Source: Gnetum montanum
Taxonomy: Eukaryota > Streptophyta > Gnetopsida > Gnetales > Gnetaceae
Assembly: GCA_015680685.1 (NCBI GenBank)
Contig: MNCI01029667.1
Span: 81,243 to 145,242 of the forward strand
Direction of reading: 5' to 3'
Length of the DNA stretch: 64,000 bases
In this document: positions 32,932 through 44,998 of the stretch, piece after piece
Layout of the letters: the number at the start of each line of letters is the position of its first letter
Position numbering within the stretch: position 1 is the first letter of the stretch
The notes under the pieces: model-generated
What the model saw: the letters and a program-made list of their open reading frames with translations, nothing else
Told to the model about the DNA's origin: nothing
Database searches by the model: none
Translations under genes and position numbers: made by a program

Positions 32932-33860
32932 TGATGAGTAGTAGGTACCCTTATGCCCAACCATACAAATCACAAGCGTTTATGCACGATCTGGTGGAAT
33001 TCGATGGATGGGACTAGTTGTGGCATCTAGATTGTTAAGCATTGATTGGACTAGTGGTAGCTTTGTCACATATGGTTTAGTCCAAAGTGAGGAATATGAT
33101 AACTGATGTTGTTATGGCCTTATGCTAATCTTGATAGTAATGGAAAAATTAATTCTTTAATCTAACTAACAACAAGAAGGTAAATCTAAACTAGCCTAGA
33201 GCAATGAGCATTTGATCCTAGCTTATCGTACACATCTTAGGCACATGTAATCATTAATGGGTTAACAAGTGTTATACTACTGGGAAAACCAAGCTATAAC
33301 ACTACTAGGATTACCAAATGATTACATTTGAATGCTCAAAACCAGTTGTATTCATTTCACTTTACTAATAAATAAGTAAAATACTTGGAAACATAAATGA
33401 TTAAACTAAGAAAATAGTAAAAACTCTACTAAGTAAAATAGTAAAACTAAGTGGATGCTGCAATGATGACAAGTAATCTTGATCTTTATTTTCGAACATG
33501 AACTGTGCCCAAGTACACTTCACTCGAATAAAGATTTCGTACAACTACTCAACACCAAAATGTGGGCATTCACTTTATCGCTAAAGCTACAAAAACAAAC
33601 TGCAAGAGTCTACCTAAGGATGGAATGAAAGTTCTGTGGATCCGTGCACCTAAGTGTTGTATTTATAGGCTACACACATCCAATGATATCATATCTACGA
33701 TGATGTAGCATGTGCTATGATATCAAATAAACGACATTGTAGATACGATATCATCGATGGACAAAAATTGACTTTTTGTCAAACAAATGAGATATTGCAT
33801 CAACGCTATTGCAGATGCAATGTAGCATCAGCGATATCCTAGCCAACTAATGATTCATCA
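32932..33860 (-). repeat. 5' LTR (929 bp)
   Basis: TGATGAG...GATTCATCA on the + strand. It contains a TATA-like tatttatagg (about 33660 on the + strand, read as CCTATAAATA on the - strand), placed as a U3 promoter for - transcription. Confidence 0.8.
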
Positions 33861-36095
33861 AAATGTCATAGTATTCTCAAAATGTTTGATTATAAGCAAA
33901 TCTAGATTTTTAATCTTCTATTTGGTTTTGAGAATTAGTCATTGAACACATCTATTTCTATTTTTACAAGAAAAATCTAATTAAGATGAAGTAATCTTAC
34001 TTTAATCAATTTGTTAACCTTAATAGAAAAATACATCACCAAGGGTTAATCATCAATATTAAAGGATGAATGCTACAAAGAACAACACTCAAAAATACCT
34101 TTTTTAAGAACAAAGTCTCAATTCTATAGTGGTCAAATCACATAAAAGCATAATGTAATACAAACATTGTTGATGCTAACAAAAAAGCAAAACACTTCTT
34201 CAAGGATTTACATGGTTTTATTCAAAACTCATTTTAAAATATGTCAAATTATTTCAAAGGAAGAGCATGTAGACCAAATAGACTCATGTGAACAAATTTT
34301 ATAAATAAAAATGCATTTAGTTTTTTCATATGAGATAGTTGAGTGTGCTCCAAACTCTTTCTTTTTAATTAATCATAAAGAGGAATTTTAAAGTTTTTGC
34401 AATTAAAAAGAGAGGTTGTAATTATCTTCCCTTAAAAGTCTCAATTTTTTTATCTTAGATTTGAAAAAAATGCAAATTGTACTAAAGAAAAAAAAAGGGG
34501 GGGATGAAAAGGTGATTAATGGTTTCATAAATAATGCAAGTGTTATTTTGAATTATGTCTTAACTTAGGAAAACATCCTTTGAAGTGATGGCTTCTCTAA
34601 TGAGTTTGATGAGGAGTAATTTTAAATGTGGGTTGAGAATAAGATCATAAAAGTTAAAGAGGAATCATGTTTAATCATTGCTTTATAATAGTTCACGACC
34701 CTTATTAGTGGAACTCTCAATGTTATCCCTTCAAGTCCAAATTTTTTGTTTTTAGAAAACATAGGAATCTTTTGTTTGAATTTTATCATTTGAAAAAATC
34801 ATGTTAATTTGATGCATTCTTACCTACCTTGAAAAAAATTAATCTTTTCATTAGCAAAATGATGTCTAAATAAAATTTTTTATGCCTCATTGTCATTAAA
34901 GAATTAATAATCTATCTTGTTTCTAGAAAATGAGCTTGAATTCCAAAGAAAGGATTCCTAAATCATCATGCTTTTTAAGGTTGAAGACTTTGTAGTCATT
35001 AGTCTTCCTATAAATAACATCTATGACATACTATTGGAGGTGGCAGCAAAATAAGGTCCCTTTTTTCTTTTTGAAACTTGTAGTTAGCCTTCAAATTTTA
35101 GCTAAAAATTTAACCATGACTATGACCACAACTGGTGGCTTACTCCTGGTATTTTAGACCATGAGTCATGCTAAGGTCATGGTGCAGTCATGGCTTGGGA
35201 CCATAGGTTATGGTCAAGTTGTGGTTGTCATAAAAGTTGACAAATTTCTACCTCTAGCCTCCTCTTCAATTTTTTCAATACCACAAGTCATTATTGACTT
35301 GTGATGTAATACCGCAACTCAAAGTGAAGTCATGATGGACAAAAATACTAGCTTTTTATTCTATGCAAAACCATGACACACGGTGAACTTGTGGTCATGG
35401 AAAAATGCCAATATCAACCTTGAAATGATGTAGGAGCCAAGCACAAATTGTGCTACACAAGTAGAGGATGTTGATGTTGTCCTAGCAATAGCAAGAGCAA
35501 CCCAAATGGCTAAGTATTGGACACCTTCACACCACTTCCAAGGTTGAAATAAATTTTCAACAAAACTTGCTCTTGTTGATTTTTATGGGTTCTTAGATGG
35601 CCCAAGAAACCCCTCCTTCAACTTGGAATTCTTCTCAAACCTAAAACCATATGAAATCTACAAGGTGCAATAATTAAGATTGATCTCTAAATGATCTTCT
35701 TCTTTCTTCTCTTGAATGACAATAGAAATGATATGACATTGAAACAAGGTTGAAATTGATGAAAAAATGAGATAATTGGATGCAACTAAAATAGCTAAAA
35801 CAATTAAAATGAGATAATGAGACAATAATATGGAAGCAAGCACTTCTATTCTTCTATTGCTTTAAGTTTCAATCTTACATCAATAGAGTTTTTCTTGAAA
35901 TGCCTTAAGTTTGAGTAGAGAACCCATACATGGAATAAATAGAAAAGTGAGGAGGTGCTTAAGAGCACATGCTAAGCATTATTGCAAATGGGCCACCTAA
36001 TCACCTACTAAATTACAAGAACAACAAATTTGTGATCCCAACTCATGAGAATGTACCACCTATGTCTTTCGTGAGGTCCCAACACAAGAGGTAAG
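33861..36095. other. Unassigned AT-rich DNA
   Basis: No gene or element is recognised. Between about 35110 and 35440 short words catgac, gaccat, gtcatgg and ggtcatg recur in both orientations, giving many small inverted repeats. Near 34486 there is a short poly-A then poly-G run. Confidence 0.4.
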
Positions 36096-37690
36096 TGAAA
36101 CACCACCAAATTTGGGCCACTGTGTCTTGACTGCAAATTTTTTCAAGTGTCAACACAAGGCAAAACTTTTCTAAGTGTTAAGCTTACGTTGTCCACTGCT
36201 GGGATTACACTCAAGAGCATAGTCTACAACACAAGTCTAGATTTGCAAGATTTTTCAAAGTGTTAAGACAACAGCTACAAATTTTTCTAAGTGCCAAGAC
36301 TACGCTCTCCATTGTTGGGACTATGCTTTAAAACGTAGTCAACATAGTTAGCACACAAATGGCCAATTTTGCAAATTTTTCTAAGTGTCAAGCTAGTGGT
36401 TGCAGAGCATGGTTGGCATGGAAAAAATAGTTTGGAAAAAATTTTAAGTGCTGGGACTATGCTCCCTACGATGCTCTAGAGCGTAGTCAATGTAGTTTGC
36501 ACAAAGACACCAATTTTACAAAAAAAAATTAAAGTGCCAGAACTACACTCCCTACTATCGAGACTATGCTCTAGAGCATAGTTAGCATGGAAATGCATTT
36601 TTTGCAAAATCTTCTAACTGTTGAGACTACACTCCAAAGCATAGTCAAGTAGGATAGCCTCCAGAACACAGCACTGGCATCCACATTAGCTCCGACACAC
36701 CTTCAACAAGCAGGATTAGCAAGTTTTGTCTCTTTTTGCATTCCCCATTTGTCCCAAAAATTGTACCTATGCTTGACACCACTCGAGAAAGTGGATAGTA
36801 TAGTCTCGAAGTGTAGTCTTCAAACTTGCACTATTTTTCATTTTTCAAGTACATTGTGGTCTTCTCAGCATTCACACATGTAGTTGGGTAGCGTAATCAT
36901 AGTCTAGAAGTCTCATAGGGTCCATTGGAGCACATCAAAGTAGAACACCATTTGCTTCAGTGGAGAGTGTAGTTGGGTGTAGCATAGTCCCAACTACCCC
37001 ACTACCACATGGCACTCGATCTGCAATTCATAGCAATCCTAACCCTATAAATATCCTAGCATTCTACATTTTAGGGGTTGCCATTTCAGTATTTTTGGCA
37101 TCCTCAAAGTGCGTTTAGCATCTAAGCAAAGTAAGGCATTCCCACACCATCGCACATAATCGCAGACCATGGGACATCGTAGTGGCCAACCTGGTAGGCA
37201 CAAACTCCATGGTGGATGTCAATTTTCGTAGCCCAGACACCCTGAGACTATGACTACATTGCCTACTATGCTTATTTATACACTACGTACATCCTCACCC
37301 TTCTTGCAGTTAACTACGCTCCCCCATTTGGGGTGGTGTTTCTCTCTCTATCCCTCTCTGCCTGTACATTTTTCAACATTTTATTCACATTCTGGTATTT
37401 ACATGCATTTTTCACTATCTTTGCACATAATCACATGTTGACACCTCTATTTTTGGAGGAAAATCTTGACTACACTCACCCCCATTTACATCATTAATGC
37501 TGCAAACATCGTGCAAACACCTAACAATGTTATAACATCACATCCCTTAAGTCCAAGTTTGATCAACAAGACCATTCTGGGCATCCCATCTCCACCTCTA
37601 GTAGGTCGTCATGCAAACATGGGGTCAAGGCTATGTGCCTGCAAACCTCTCAGTGTTCCATTCCAACCATTGATGTTTTTGGTCGCTACA
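36096..37690 (+). repeat. 5' LTR with palindromic repeat modules
   Basis: 1595 bp. The first 560 bases hold about five diverged modules of roughly 90-120 bp, each with an inverted pair of the type ACTACGCTC...GAGCGTAGT. The module at 36563-36582 is a perfect 20-bp palindrome. A TATA box (TATAAATA) is at 37046-37053, so these modules lie in U3. After the LTR end, TTTTTTTGGCACTAGAAGG resembles a primer-binding site starting TGGC; I cannot name its tRNA. Confidence 0.88.
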
Positions 37691-38299
37691 GTTTTTTTGG
37701 CACTAGAAGGATGGTCGGTTCCATTTCCTTCTATAGTCTTTGTTGGTTGTTGCCTTGCACGCTCTCTCCACCACCATTGCTAGCTCTAGGCTAGCATAGA
37801 CCTGACACCCCTGTGGACCTACCATGGCATAAGTTGGATTTGAGGCTAGCGTAGGAGTTGTTTACAAACCAGTGGATGTAGACTGAACCCCCTTGTCAGT
37901 TTCCCTAGAACCCCATGTAGCAACCCTAGGGTGTACATTCAACACTTAAGCTAAATTTTGGGTGCTCAGGAGAGCATAGTTGGCTCTCAATGTAGAGAGT
38001 GTAGTTGGCTCTTGGCGTAGTGAGCGCAGTCCCAGAGTTAGCTATTTTTAACAACTTCTACAGTTAGCTATTTTTCACAATTTTTACACTTAGCCATTTT
38101 TCTACATGTTTCATGCTTAGATGTTTTCTTGCAGTTCCTATACTTAGTCATTTTTTCTGCAAGTTTTACACTTAGCCATTTTTCCAATTAGCAAAGTCAG
38201 TCATTTTCTTTCCTTTTGCAACTAGTAACATTTTGCATTTCGCCATTCGCATCATGAACCCTGAGTAGCCTTCAACCTTCATTCCAAGCACACTCATGG

Positions 38300-40446
38300 T
38301 CATACCCACCCAACAGGAAAACCAAGTTCACCAAAATGCTAGTCCTACCATGGTAGAGCTTGGGTAGTCTCTTAGGTTGCAAAACTAGGAAGCCAAGTAC
38401 ACGGTGCTTAATGATGAGCAGTATAACTTTATTTGCATAAATCTCTAAGCAGGCCTATTTGTAGACCACCAAGACATGAAGGCCAAATGAAGTTATGAGC
38501 TCATACATTGAAATGGATGGAAGTACTTCCCCTTCGCTGTCATCTTCATTCTACTCATGAAGGCCTATCAGTGGATGCTCACCTAGCTCATCTAAATGAA
38601 TGAGCATGAAGCAAGGACCGATTATGAGGAGCCTCTACAAGAGGAGTAGGATGAGTTCAAAGCTAGATCTGAGCATGAGGACTCATTTCATACCTCCTTC
38701 GAGCAGACAACCTCCACTTTCATTCCTTCACAATCCTACCTAGCTATTTTTCAGAGACAGTTATAGCTTTAGTGTTGCCTCCTAGGTCAACACCAGTGGT
38801 GGAAACACACCAAATGCAGTACACACACCAAGACATGGTGCCTTCCTTTAATGTGGCCTTTGTGATATAGTCACAGCTTGCCCAAACTTCCCTATTGACA
38901 ACCATCATTCCTGCATAGTCTTATGTGCATACCATGCATATTCCTCAAACTCAAATGACTTAGGCATATTATGTCCTGCCTGTTTCATTCACACCTTTAG
39001 CAATGGCCCAAGCCATGCATCCATGGTTTACCTTGGTCACTCTGCCTATAGCTCAGCCTATGCAACAAGAATCTTGTGTGGTCTCACAACCTGCAACTAG
39101 GCCATGGGCCAACCAAATAGCATAGCAACTGACACAATCGACATAGCCCATTGTTGTGTCTCCAAGTTTGGATCTGGCATTCCTATTGATCTAGACTTTA
39201 ATTGAAGAGGTCAAGTGGCTCAAGGCTGCTTCCTTTGAAATACTCCATGTGGTGGACTTCTATCAAGATGATCCCATCAGTCCTACTATTCCACCACTAA
39301 CTCTCCCAACTGGGATTCTTTTGGCCCACTTCACCAAGTACAATGGTGAAGGAGATCCTAACGTGCATCTTGTAACCTTCAGTTCTAAGTGCCTCTTACT
39401 GCAAGCATGGCTACATGCTATCATATGTGTTTTCTCTATGTCTTTAACTAGCAAGGCACTAGACTGGTACCATGTGCTACCTAGGGCCTCCATTTCCTCT
39501 TTGAAGGATCTCCTCAGCTAGTTCGTCACATGCTTCAAGTATAACTTGAAGCTAGAGGTGACCCTAGACCAGCTTATGCAGATTAAGCAGGGTCACTTAG
39601 AGCCCATGATGATGAAGCACATCACTCAATGAAATCCATGAGCCCATAGCAGAAATGCACCTTTGGGCTATTTTCAAAGGTGTAGTGAATGAATTTATTA
39701 AGTCAAAGTTGTATTATCTAGTTCCACAATCCTTAAGCCAAGCATTTGCTCAAACTAAGAGCATTTAGGATGCAGTGGAAGCCAGCAAGGAATTAGCCTA
39801 TGTGGCCTACAAGACCCTCCACATCAAGAAGGAAAAAGACAAGGGAAAAAAAACCACAACTATGGCAATGGTGGCCAATAAGGCCAAGCCAACCAACACC
39901 AAGCCAATCATCAAGCCACCCAAAGCCTCGGCCAACAACAAGGCCTCTAGCTCTAACATTGTAGCAAGTAATCATCCTGCATCATCAGTGGCCACAACAC
40001 AAGCTACCCCAAGGCCAAAATTTGAGTGCAAGGATCGCTTAAAGTACACATCATTGCCACTCAAGCTATTGGAACTCTTGGACCAACTACTCAAAGCTAG
40101 AAGAATCCAATACAAGTAGATGTCTGAGGAGGCTCGTGACAAACATGATAGATATTGTGAGCTCTTGAGGAATCCCTCAATTGCTGAACCAAATAAGCCT
40201 TTGGTCCCTAAGCATTTTAGGCTAGACCAATTTTGTCACTATCATCAATTCCCTGGCCACAACACAAACTTTTGCATGGCTCTACAAGATGACATCCAAT
40301 GCATGATTAACAGGGATGAGTTGATCCTTGATGCTACCAACCTAGTTCACCCCCAAAACCAATCAATGAGGATCTATAAGAACCCTCTAAATGTGATTGA
40401 AGGAGGGTACACCATCAATGTTATCAGCATTGACGACAACTTGTAG
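38300..40446 (+). pseudogene. gypsy gag, broken
   Basis: An N-terminal acidic region with stops (38340-39240) is followed by the retrotrans_gag core at 39249-39521 (LAHFTKYNGEGDPNVHLVTF, then ALDWYHVLPRASISSLKDL). A Lys/Pro/Ala-rich linker (39775-40119) leads to a zinc-knuckle-like block CHYHQFPGHNTNFC (about 40234-40275) followed by ALQDDIQCMI. The C-x2-H-x4-GH-x4-C pattern is the one seen in gypsy gag of this type. A stop at 40117 splits the last two parts. Confidence 0.8.
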
Positions 40447-41039
40447 CTAGTGCAGTGACCATTTGTGGTCAATGTGCCCTATGGCAACATTGGGGCCCCC
40501 TCATCCTCCATAATTTCAAGGATCCCTTTTGTTGTCAGAGTGCCACCTTGGGCACCCACAACACCCTTTGTGGTCAAGGTCCAACAACACATTGCAAAAA
40601 TCACTTTTTAGTTATCCTTTGTCATTAGGGTGCCACAACGTGCGGACTCCTCACCTGCCTAAAGTCCAGTGGTGGGCCATGCATCAAGCCCTACTCATCC
40701 AAGGGATCATCCTATAGGCAATGCTAGCCAAACATCTAGGTGGCAGCCCAAGAGGCCTAACAAGCACCTCACCAACAAAATGCCTAGGCAACACCAAGAG
40801 CAAAGAGAGCTAGGTCCACTGAAGTCAGTCCCCTTGCCCTCCATCCCCATGGCCAAATCAACTAAGAAGACCACCACAAGCAACCAGCAACCAAGCACTA
40901 AGGCTCCTAGGCAAGAAAAGCAAGCCAACCTCAAATCTCCTCCATAAGAGATTTTTCTCTTAGGCCACATGGAGGAGATGAAGGCCAACAAGGTAGACAA
41001 TGGCAAAGACTTCTTAGGCACATTGGCCGAGATGAAATA

Positions 41040-41700
41040 GGCTTTAAAATAAAATAACATAACATAAGCCTATACGACCTGATCATGACCTCCTCTACCC
41101 ATTGTGAAGTGCTAGTCTGCATGTTTACCTCCATTCTTATTATAGAGGACATCCTAGTAAATGAACAATCCATCCATGCTATGATGTTGCCTCCTACATC
41201 GTAGGAATCAAGCTCAACACCCCTAGCCTTCCATGATGAGGTGATCAAGGTTGACTTTGAGAAGGATCAAGCCATCACTGCACCTATGTTTATTGCCATC
41301 CATGTAGGGCAATGTAGAATTTGAAGGATGCATGTCGACAATGAACATCATCCCATATATTATCATTGACAAGCTTGGTCTTGCTGACAAAATTAAACCC
41401 ACAAAGACAACATGCCTGAAATCCTTTAATGGGTCGCACGTTGTCATTAGGGAAATGGTCACGATAGTCTTTGTAGGAAGCAATTCCCCATCACTACAGA
41501 GTTCATCGTAATCAAGGAGATGCCAGGTTTCAACCTAATCCTAGGTAGGTCTTAGCTAGCCCAAATATGAACTATCTCCTCTCCAATCCACCAAGAAATC
41601 CAACTTCCATACAAAGGTAGTGAGGTTATCATTTACGGTAACAACATAGCCCCTTTGGCCATCAACAATATAGCCCTAATGATATGCCTCTCGTAAAGGA
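41040..41700 (+). pseudogene. gypsy aspartic protease region, broken
   Basis: Around 41310-41460 the + strand reads like the retroviral-type protease end of gypsy pol: MSTMNIIPYIIIDKLGL, then CLKSFNGSHVVIREMV. The counterpart of the NLLLGRPW block (NLILGRS-like) is at 41530. The active-site aspartate part is not clear, and stops are frequent. No RT follows. Confidence 0.55.
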
Positions 41701-42140
41701 TGAGGGTAAAACATGTAAGGCAGACCAACCTGAGGAGCCAAAGGAAACCAAAGACTTCCTAGAGGATGCTTTATGGGTTGAATTTCCCTTTGATATAGCG
41801 GATGAAGGTCAAGGTGAATAATGCATCACACAATCTAGGCCCTACGCACCTCCTAACGCACACCGAGTTAGGAAGCAACTGCGCAACTAAGGTAACCCCT
41901 CAGTCCAATGCACATTAGGTGGCTACTTGCCCTTGATTAGCACATATCCTACCTTCTTACACTTTTTTGTGCATTTACGTTTTGCTTAGTTGTTTGCATT
42001 TTGCATTGTTTTCTTTGTTTGTGCATTTTTGATTAGTTTATGCATCTGTTTTTCTATGTTTACTCTTTAGTAGTTATTAGCCTACGCATGAAAAATGTCA
42101 AAATACATAAAAATCATAAAAACTAAAACTACAAAAATAC

Positions 42141-42395
42141 TTTTCCTGAAAAGGCCTTAAACTAGCGCCTGGCCCGAAAAGGCCTTAAACTAGCGCTACG
42201 GCTGGCATCGCACAACCCGCCATGACCTAAAACTAACAACACTTTTTCCTTCCAGCACATGGCCCAAGATAGCCTTAAACTACCACTAGGGCCCAGAATG
42301 GCCTAAAACTACAACACATGCTATCAACACACGTGGCCTAGAATGGCCTAAAACTATCATCGTGGCTTGAAATGACCTTAAACTAGCATTGGAAA
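42141..42395. repeat. Degenerate minisatellite built on ggccttaaactagc
   Basis: The two best copies (42151 and 42179) are 28 bp apart; further diverged copies follow with wider spacing up to about 42390. The core taaactagc also appears in the second array at 43741. Confidence 0.7.
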
Positions 42396-42399
42396 CACC

Positions 42400-43370
42400 T
42401 TAGTGTTGTAGTTTTTTTAGTCCTGGTTCTTTTGGATGAGCAGATCCATCTATAGCCATTGTTCGATAATCTCATGGGTGGCCTCATTTTTACCCCAAAT
42501 GGCCAACCATTACTTGGCATAGTCTATCTCTGCAGTCTGCTAGGCACTGTCTTCCTATGACCAAGTTGCTAGAAAGTCATATCAAGACTATAGGTTCTTG
42601 ATCTTTGTATCTTGGCTCATCACCCTCCTTGGAGCTCATGAACGTGCTTCCACAAGTGCTCATTCAAGTGCCTGCAGATCCATAATGCTTTCACATAGGA
42701 AAGTGCACATTTACTCACTACCTCGTATATACAACGAGACACCTACTCCACTTTAGGAGGGAACTTAGGGACAATGTCTACTTTGGCCAACCTACTTGGA
42801 TCCTAGCAAAGCTTGGAACCTGTTAGCATATAACAAGAAAATCAACTTTAGCCACAAACTAAGCTTTCAATTGGTAAAGTAATATAAGCAAAAAAACATT
42901 ATACACATACCAAGCTCAGGATCTTCTTATTATAGGCGGTTAACCATGTCCTTCACAATGCCTTCCATAAAGGCAAACTTGTCGAGTGTGTCTACCCATG
43001 GCTTCATCGAATAAGTAGACATTGGACTGTTAGTAGGCATGTCTAAGGTTGTGACATAACAATGCACTTAGCAATAGCTAAACAGCCAAATATGCTACAA
43101 CAAAAGAGCAACAACAAACGGTAATCTAAGGCACTTACCTAGCAAGCCCTCAGGTGTGAGAGTAGGGGGTCCACCCAGCTGCATGCCATCAAAGAGGCTA
43201 TCAAAATCACCCTTGTCAGGGTGGAATAGCCCCTCCTCCTCCAATGGTTGGAGGGTCTTTGTGGCCTCTCACAGCTCCTCCACATGTGCTTCCCCCTCCT
43301 CAACTATTGCTTTCACCGTTGCATCAACAACCCTCTCTCCTAATTTTGACAATTCACAGAAAATAGCACA
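42400..43370 (-). pseudogene. Antisense gene-like segment with two small introns inside the gypsy element
   Basis: On the - strand three coding-like blocks are separated by good splice signals. The first runs to 43139 (Glu-rich, with EEEGLFHPDKGDFDSLFDGM) and ends at donor GTAAGTG. A middle block, 43026-42911, has PWVDTLDKFAFMEGIVKDMV and ends at donor GTATGTG. The last block starts at 42819 after TATGCTAACAG and reads coiled-coil-like with several stops. Introns would be 112 and 91 bp. Such introns are not expected in retroelement genomic RNA read on the + strand. I recognise no family. It may be a captured host gene fragment or an antisense retroelement gene. Confidence 0.45.
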
Positions 43371-43516
43371 TTAGCACATAGTAGTACATACTAGCGCATT
43401 AATATAACATAGCAAAAAACATAAAAGTATAAACATGAAAAAATACAAAAAATGGATGCATCAAATGGTATCAAGAAAAGAAAAGGCAAAAGCAACATCA
43501 CAATCAGCATCAATGC

Positions 43517-43705
43517 TTGATTAGGAAAGGAGACCTAGTCCTCAAAACCATTCATGAACCTGCAAACAATATCTTAGCCAACTGGGAAGGGCCTTCCTTG
43601 GTCATTAAGGCCTATGACAATGGAGCATTCAAGCTTGCTGATCAAGATGGTAATGAGTTTTTCAATCTATGCAACCATTTGTACCTGAAGCCTTACTACA
43701 CCTAG
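43517..43705 (+). pseudogene. gypsy integrase C-terminal tail
   Basis: 62 codons with GDLVLKTIHEP, NWEGPSLVIKAYDNGAFKL and LYLKPYY, the SH3-like DNA-binding end of gypsy integrases (GDLVL...WEGPY.V......G.Y.L......HLK.YY). The integrase catalytic core that should precede it is absent; the antisense segment lies there instead. Confidence 0.82.
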
Positions 43706-43740
43706 TATGCAGCACTGCATCTCAACAAAGCAAGGTAAGC

Positions 43741-44110
43741 ACCTAGTCCGCTATGACTATAAACTGGCATTGCTAATTCACTATGACTATAAACTGGCAT
43801 AGCTAGTCGATTATGATTATAAACTGGCACAACAAGTCTACTATGACTATAAACTAGTGTAGATCATTTGTGACAACATTAAATCGCCATAGATTATCTG
43901 CTACGATATTAAACTAGCACAACTCATCCTTGGATCATGATGTTAAACTGACATAGCAGCTTGTCTGCTATGATGTTAAACTGGCACACAACAATTTGCT
44001 AGGACTATAAACTAGCATGCCATGGTCTGCCAAGACCTTAAACTGAGCTCATCGTCTACTAGGATCTTAAACTAGTAAAACACACGATCTACCAAGACCT
44101 TAAACTAGGC
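43741..44110. repeat. 30-bp minisatellite, about 12 copies
   Basis: The unit ctatgactataaactggcat plus a variable 10 bp repeats exactly every 30 bp at 43751, 43781, 43811, 43841, 43871 and 43901. It then continues with more variation to about 44110. It lies between the integrase tail and the 3' LTR. Confidence 0.9.
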
Positions 44111-44998
44111 TTACGGTTTGCCACACATACTTCTGTGAGCAAGCAAGCATGAATACTTCCAACTTCCATAGGCAAGTTACCACACTACTCTGATGTGCAT
44201 GATTAGACTAGCCAAGCCACTCAAAAGTCTACATTCCTATTACCCCTGATATAGCCTATTTTCATTTACCCTCTTTTACCTTGCATTCCCCTGCCTTCCC
44301 CTGCATCATTGAGCTTGCAAACCCCTCCAATGCACATGACACCTTCTTTAAGTCAACCATAGAACCCATGGTGGATGTAATGCAACTTGTCCCATAGGGA
44401 GCCTTTGTGGGTTGGTCAAAGCCCAAGCTAATGTAACACAACTCATCCTAAGGAGGAAACACCTATCCTACAAATGTGACACGGTTGCATTAAAATAGAG
44501 CCCATTAGGTGGCATGTAGTCCACCTGATGGAAAGCATTTCATAGTTTTCATTTAGCAATGTGCAGAACCTAAAGCAAGTTCGTGTCGCAGTAGTAAAAA
44601 AAATAGGCAAAACATGTCCCTAAGCAAAATTAGCAGAGCTACAATTTCACAACTGGTCCAACCCTGAATTCACACTGACTCTCTCATAAGCACTCTGACG
44701 AGAGGTCACCGTTTTGGCAGCAAGCCACCTTGGTGCCTTGATCCCTATCAACTATGCTGACTTTGCATGTTGCAACATGATATCCTGTTTGCATTTCACC
44801 TCCCCTACCATCCTTAGTGCATTACCTACACCCTTTCACCTCCAGCATACTAGAACCCTTAGCACTCTTGAGCATGATGTAATGACATTTGATCAGGTAC
44901 TAACAAGTGATGTTGATGCCAAGCCTATCCTGGTGTTTTGTCGTTTTTTGTTGATGTCTCTTAGGCCACTCCTCTAGACATCAACAAAGAGAGGTCAA

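Larger units (their letters stand above)
26630..33860 (-). mobile_element. Non-autonomous Ty3/gypsy element (gag but no pol), about 7.2 kb
   Basis: Bounded by related LTRs (26630-27449, truncated at its left end, and 32932-33860). In - orientation the order is LTR, tRNA-Asp-type PBS at 32930-32911, gag-like region (about 32800-30100), non-coding A-rich spacer (30100-28300), a short broken reading frame starting at ATG 27933, the purine tract at 27464-27450, then LTR. No RT, RNase H or integrase motif is visible. The spacer and the 27933 frame match 59150-56100 of the element further right, so both belong to one family. The right flank 5-mer is aaatg; left truncation prevents a target-duplication check. 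Confidence 0.75.

Noticed and set aside
35110-35440. A structured RNA suggested by many small inverted words
   Set aside because: The words catgac/gtcatg are short and irregular; no single stable fold or conserved spacing is evident.
37250-37783. Host genes in the LTR of the 10.5-kb element
   Set aside because: The open frames lie within or just after an LTR that is duplicated at 44999-46576, so they are repeat sequence.
43741-44110. A CRISPR-like array
   Set aside because: Units of 30 bp follow each other without unique spacers; this is a minisatellite in a plant retroelement.
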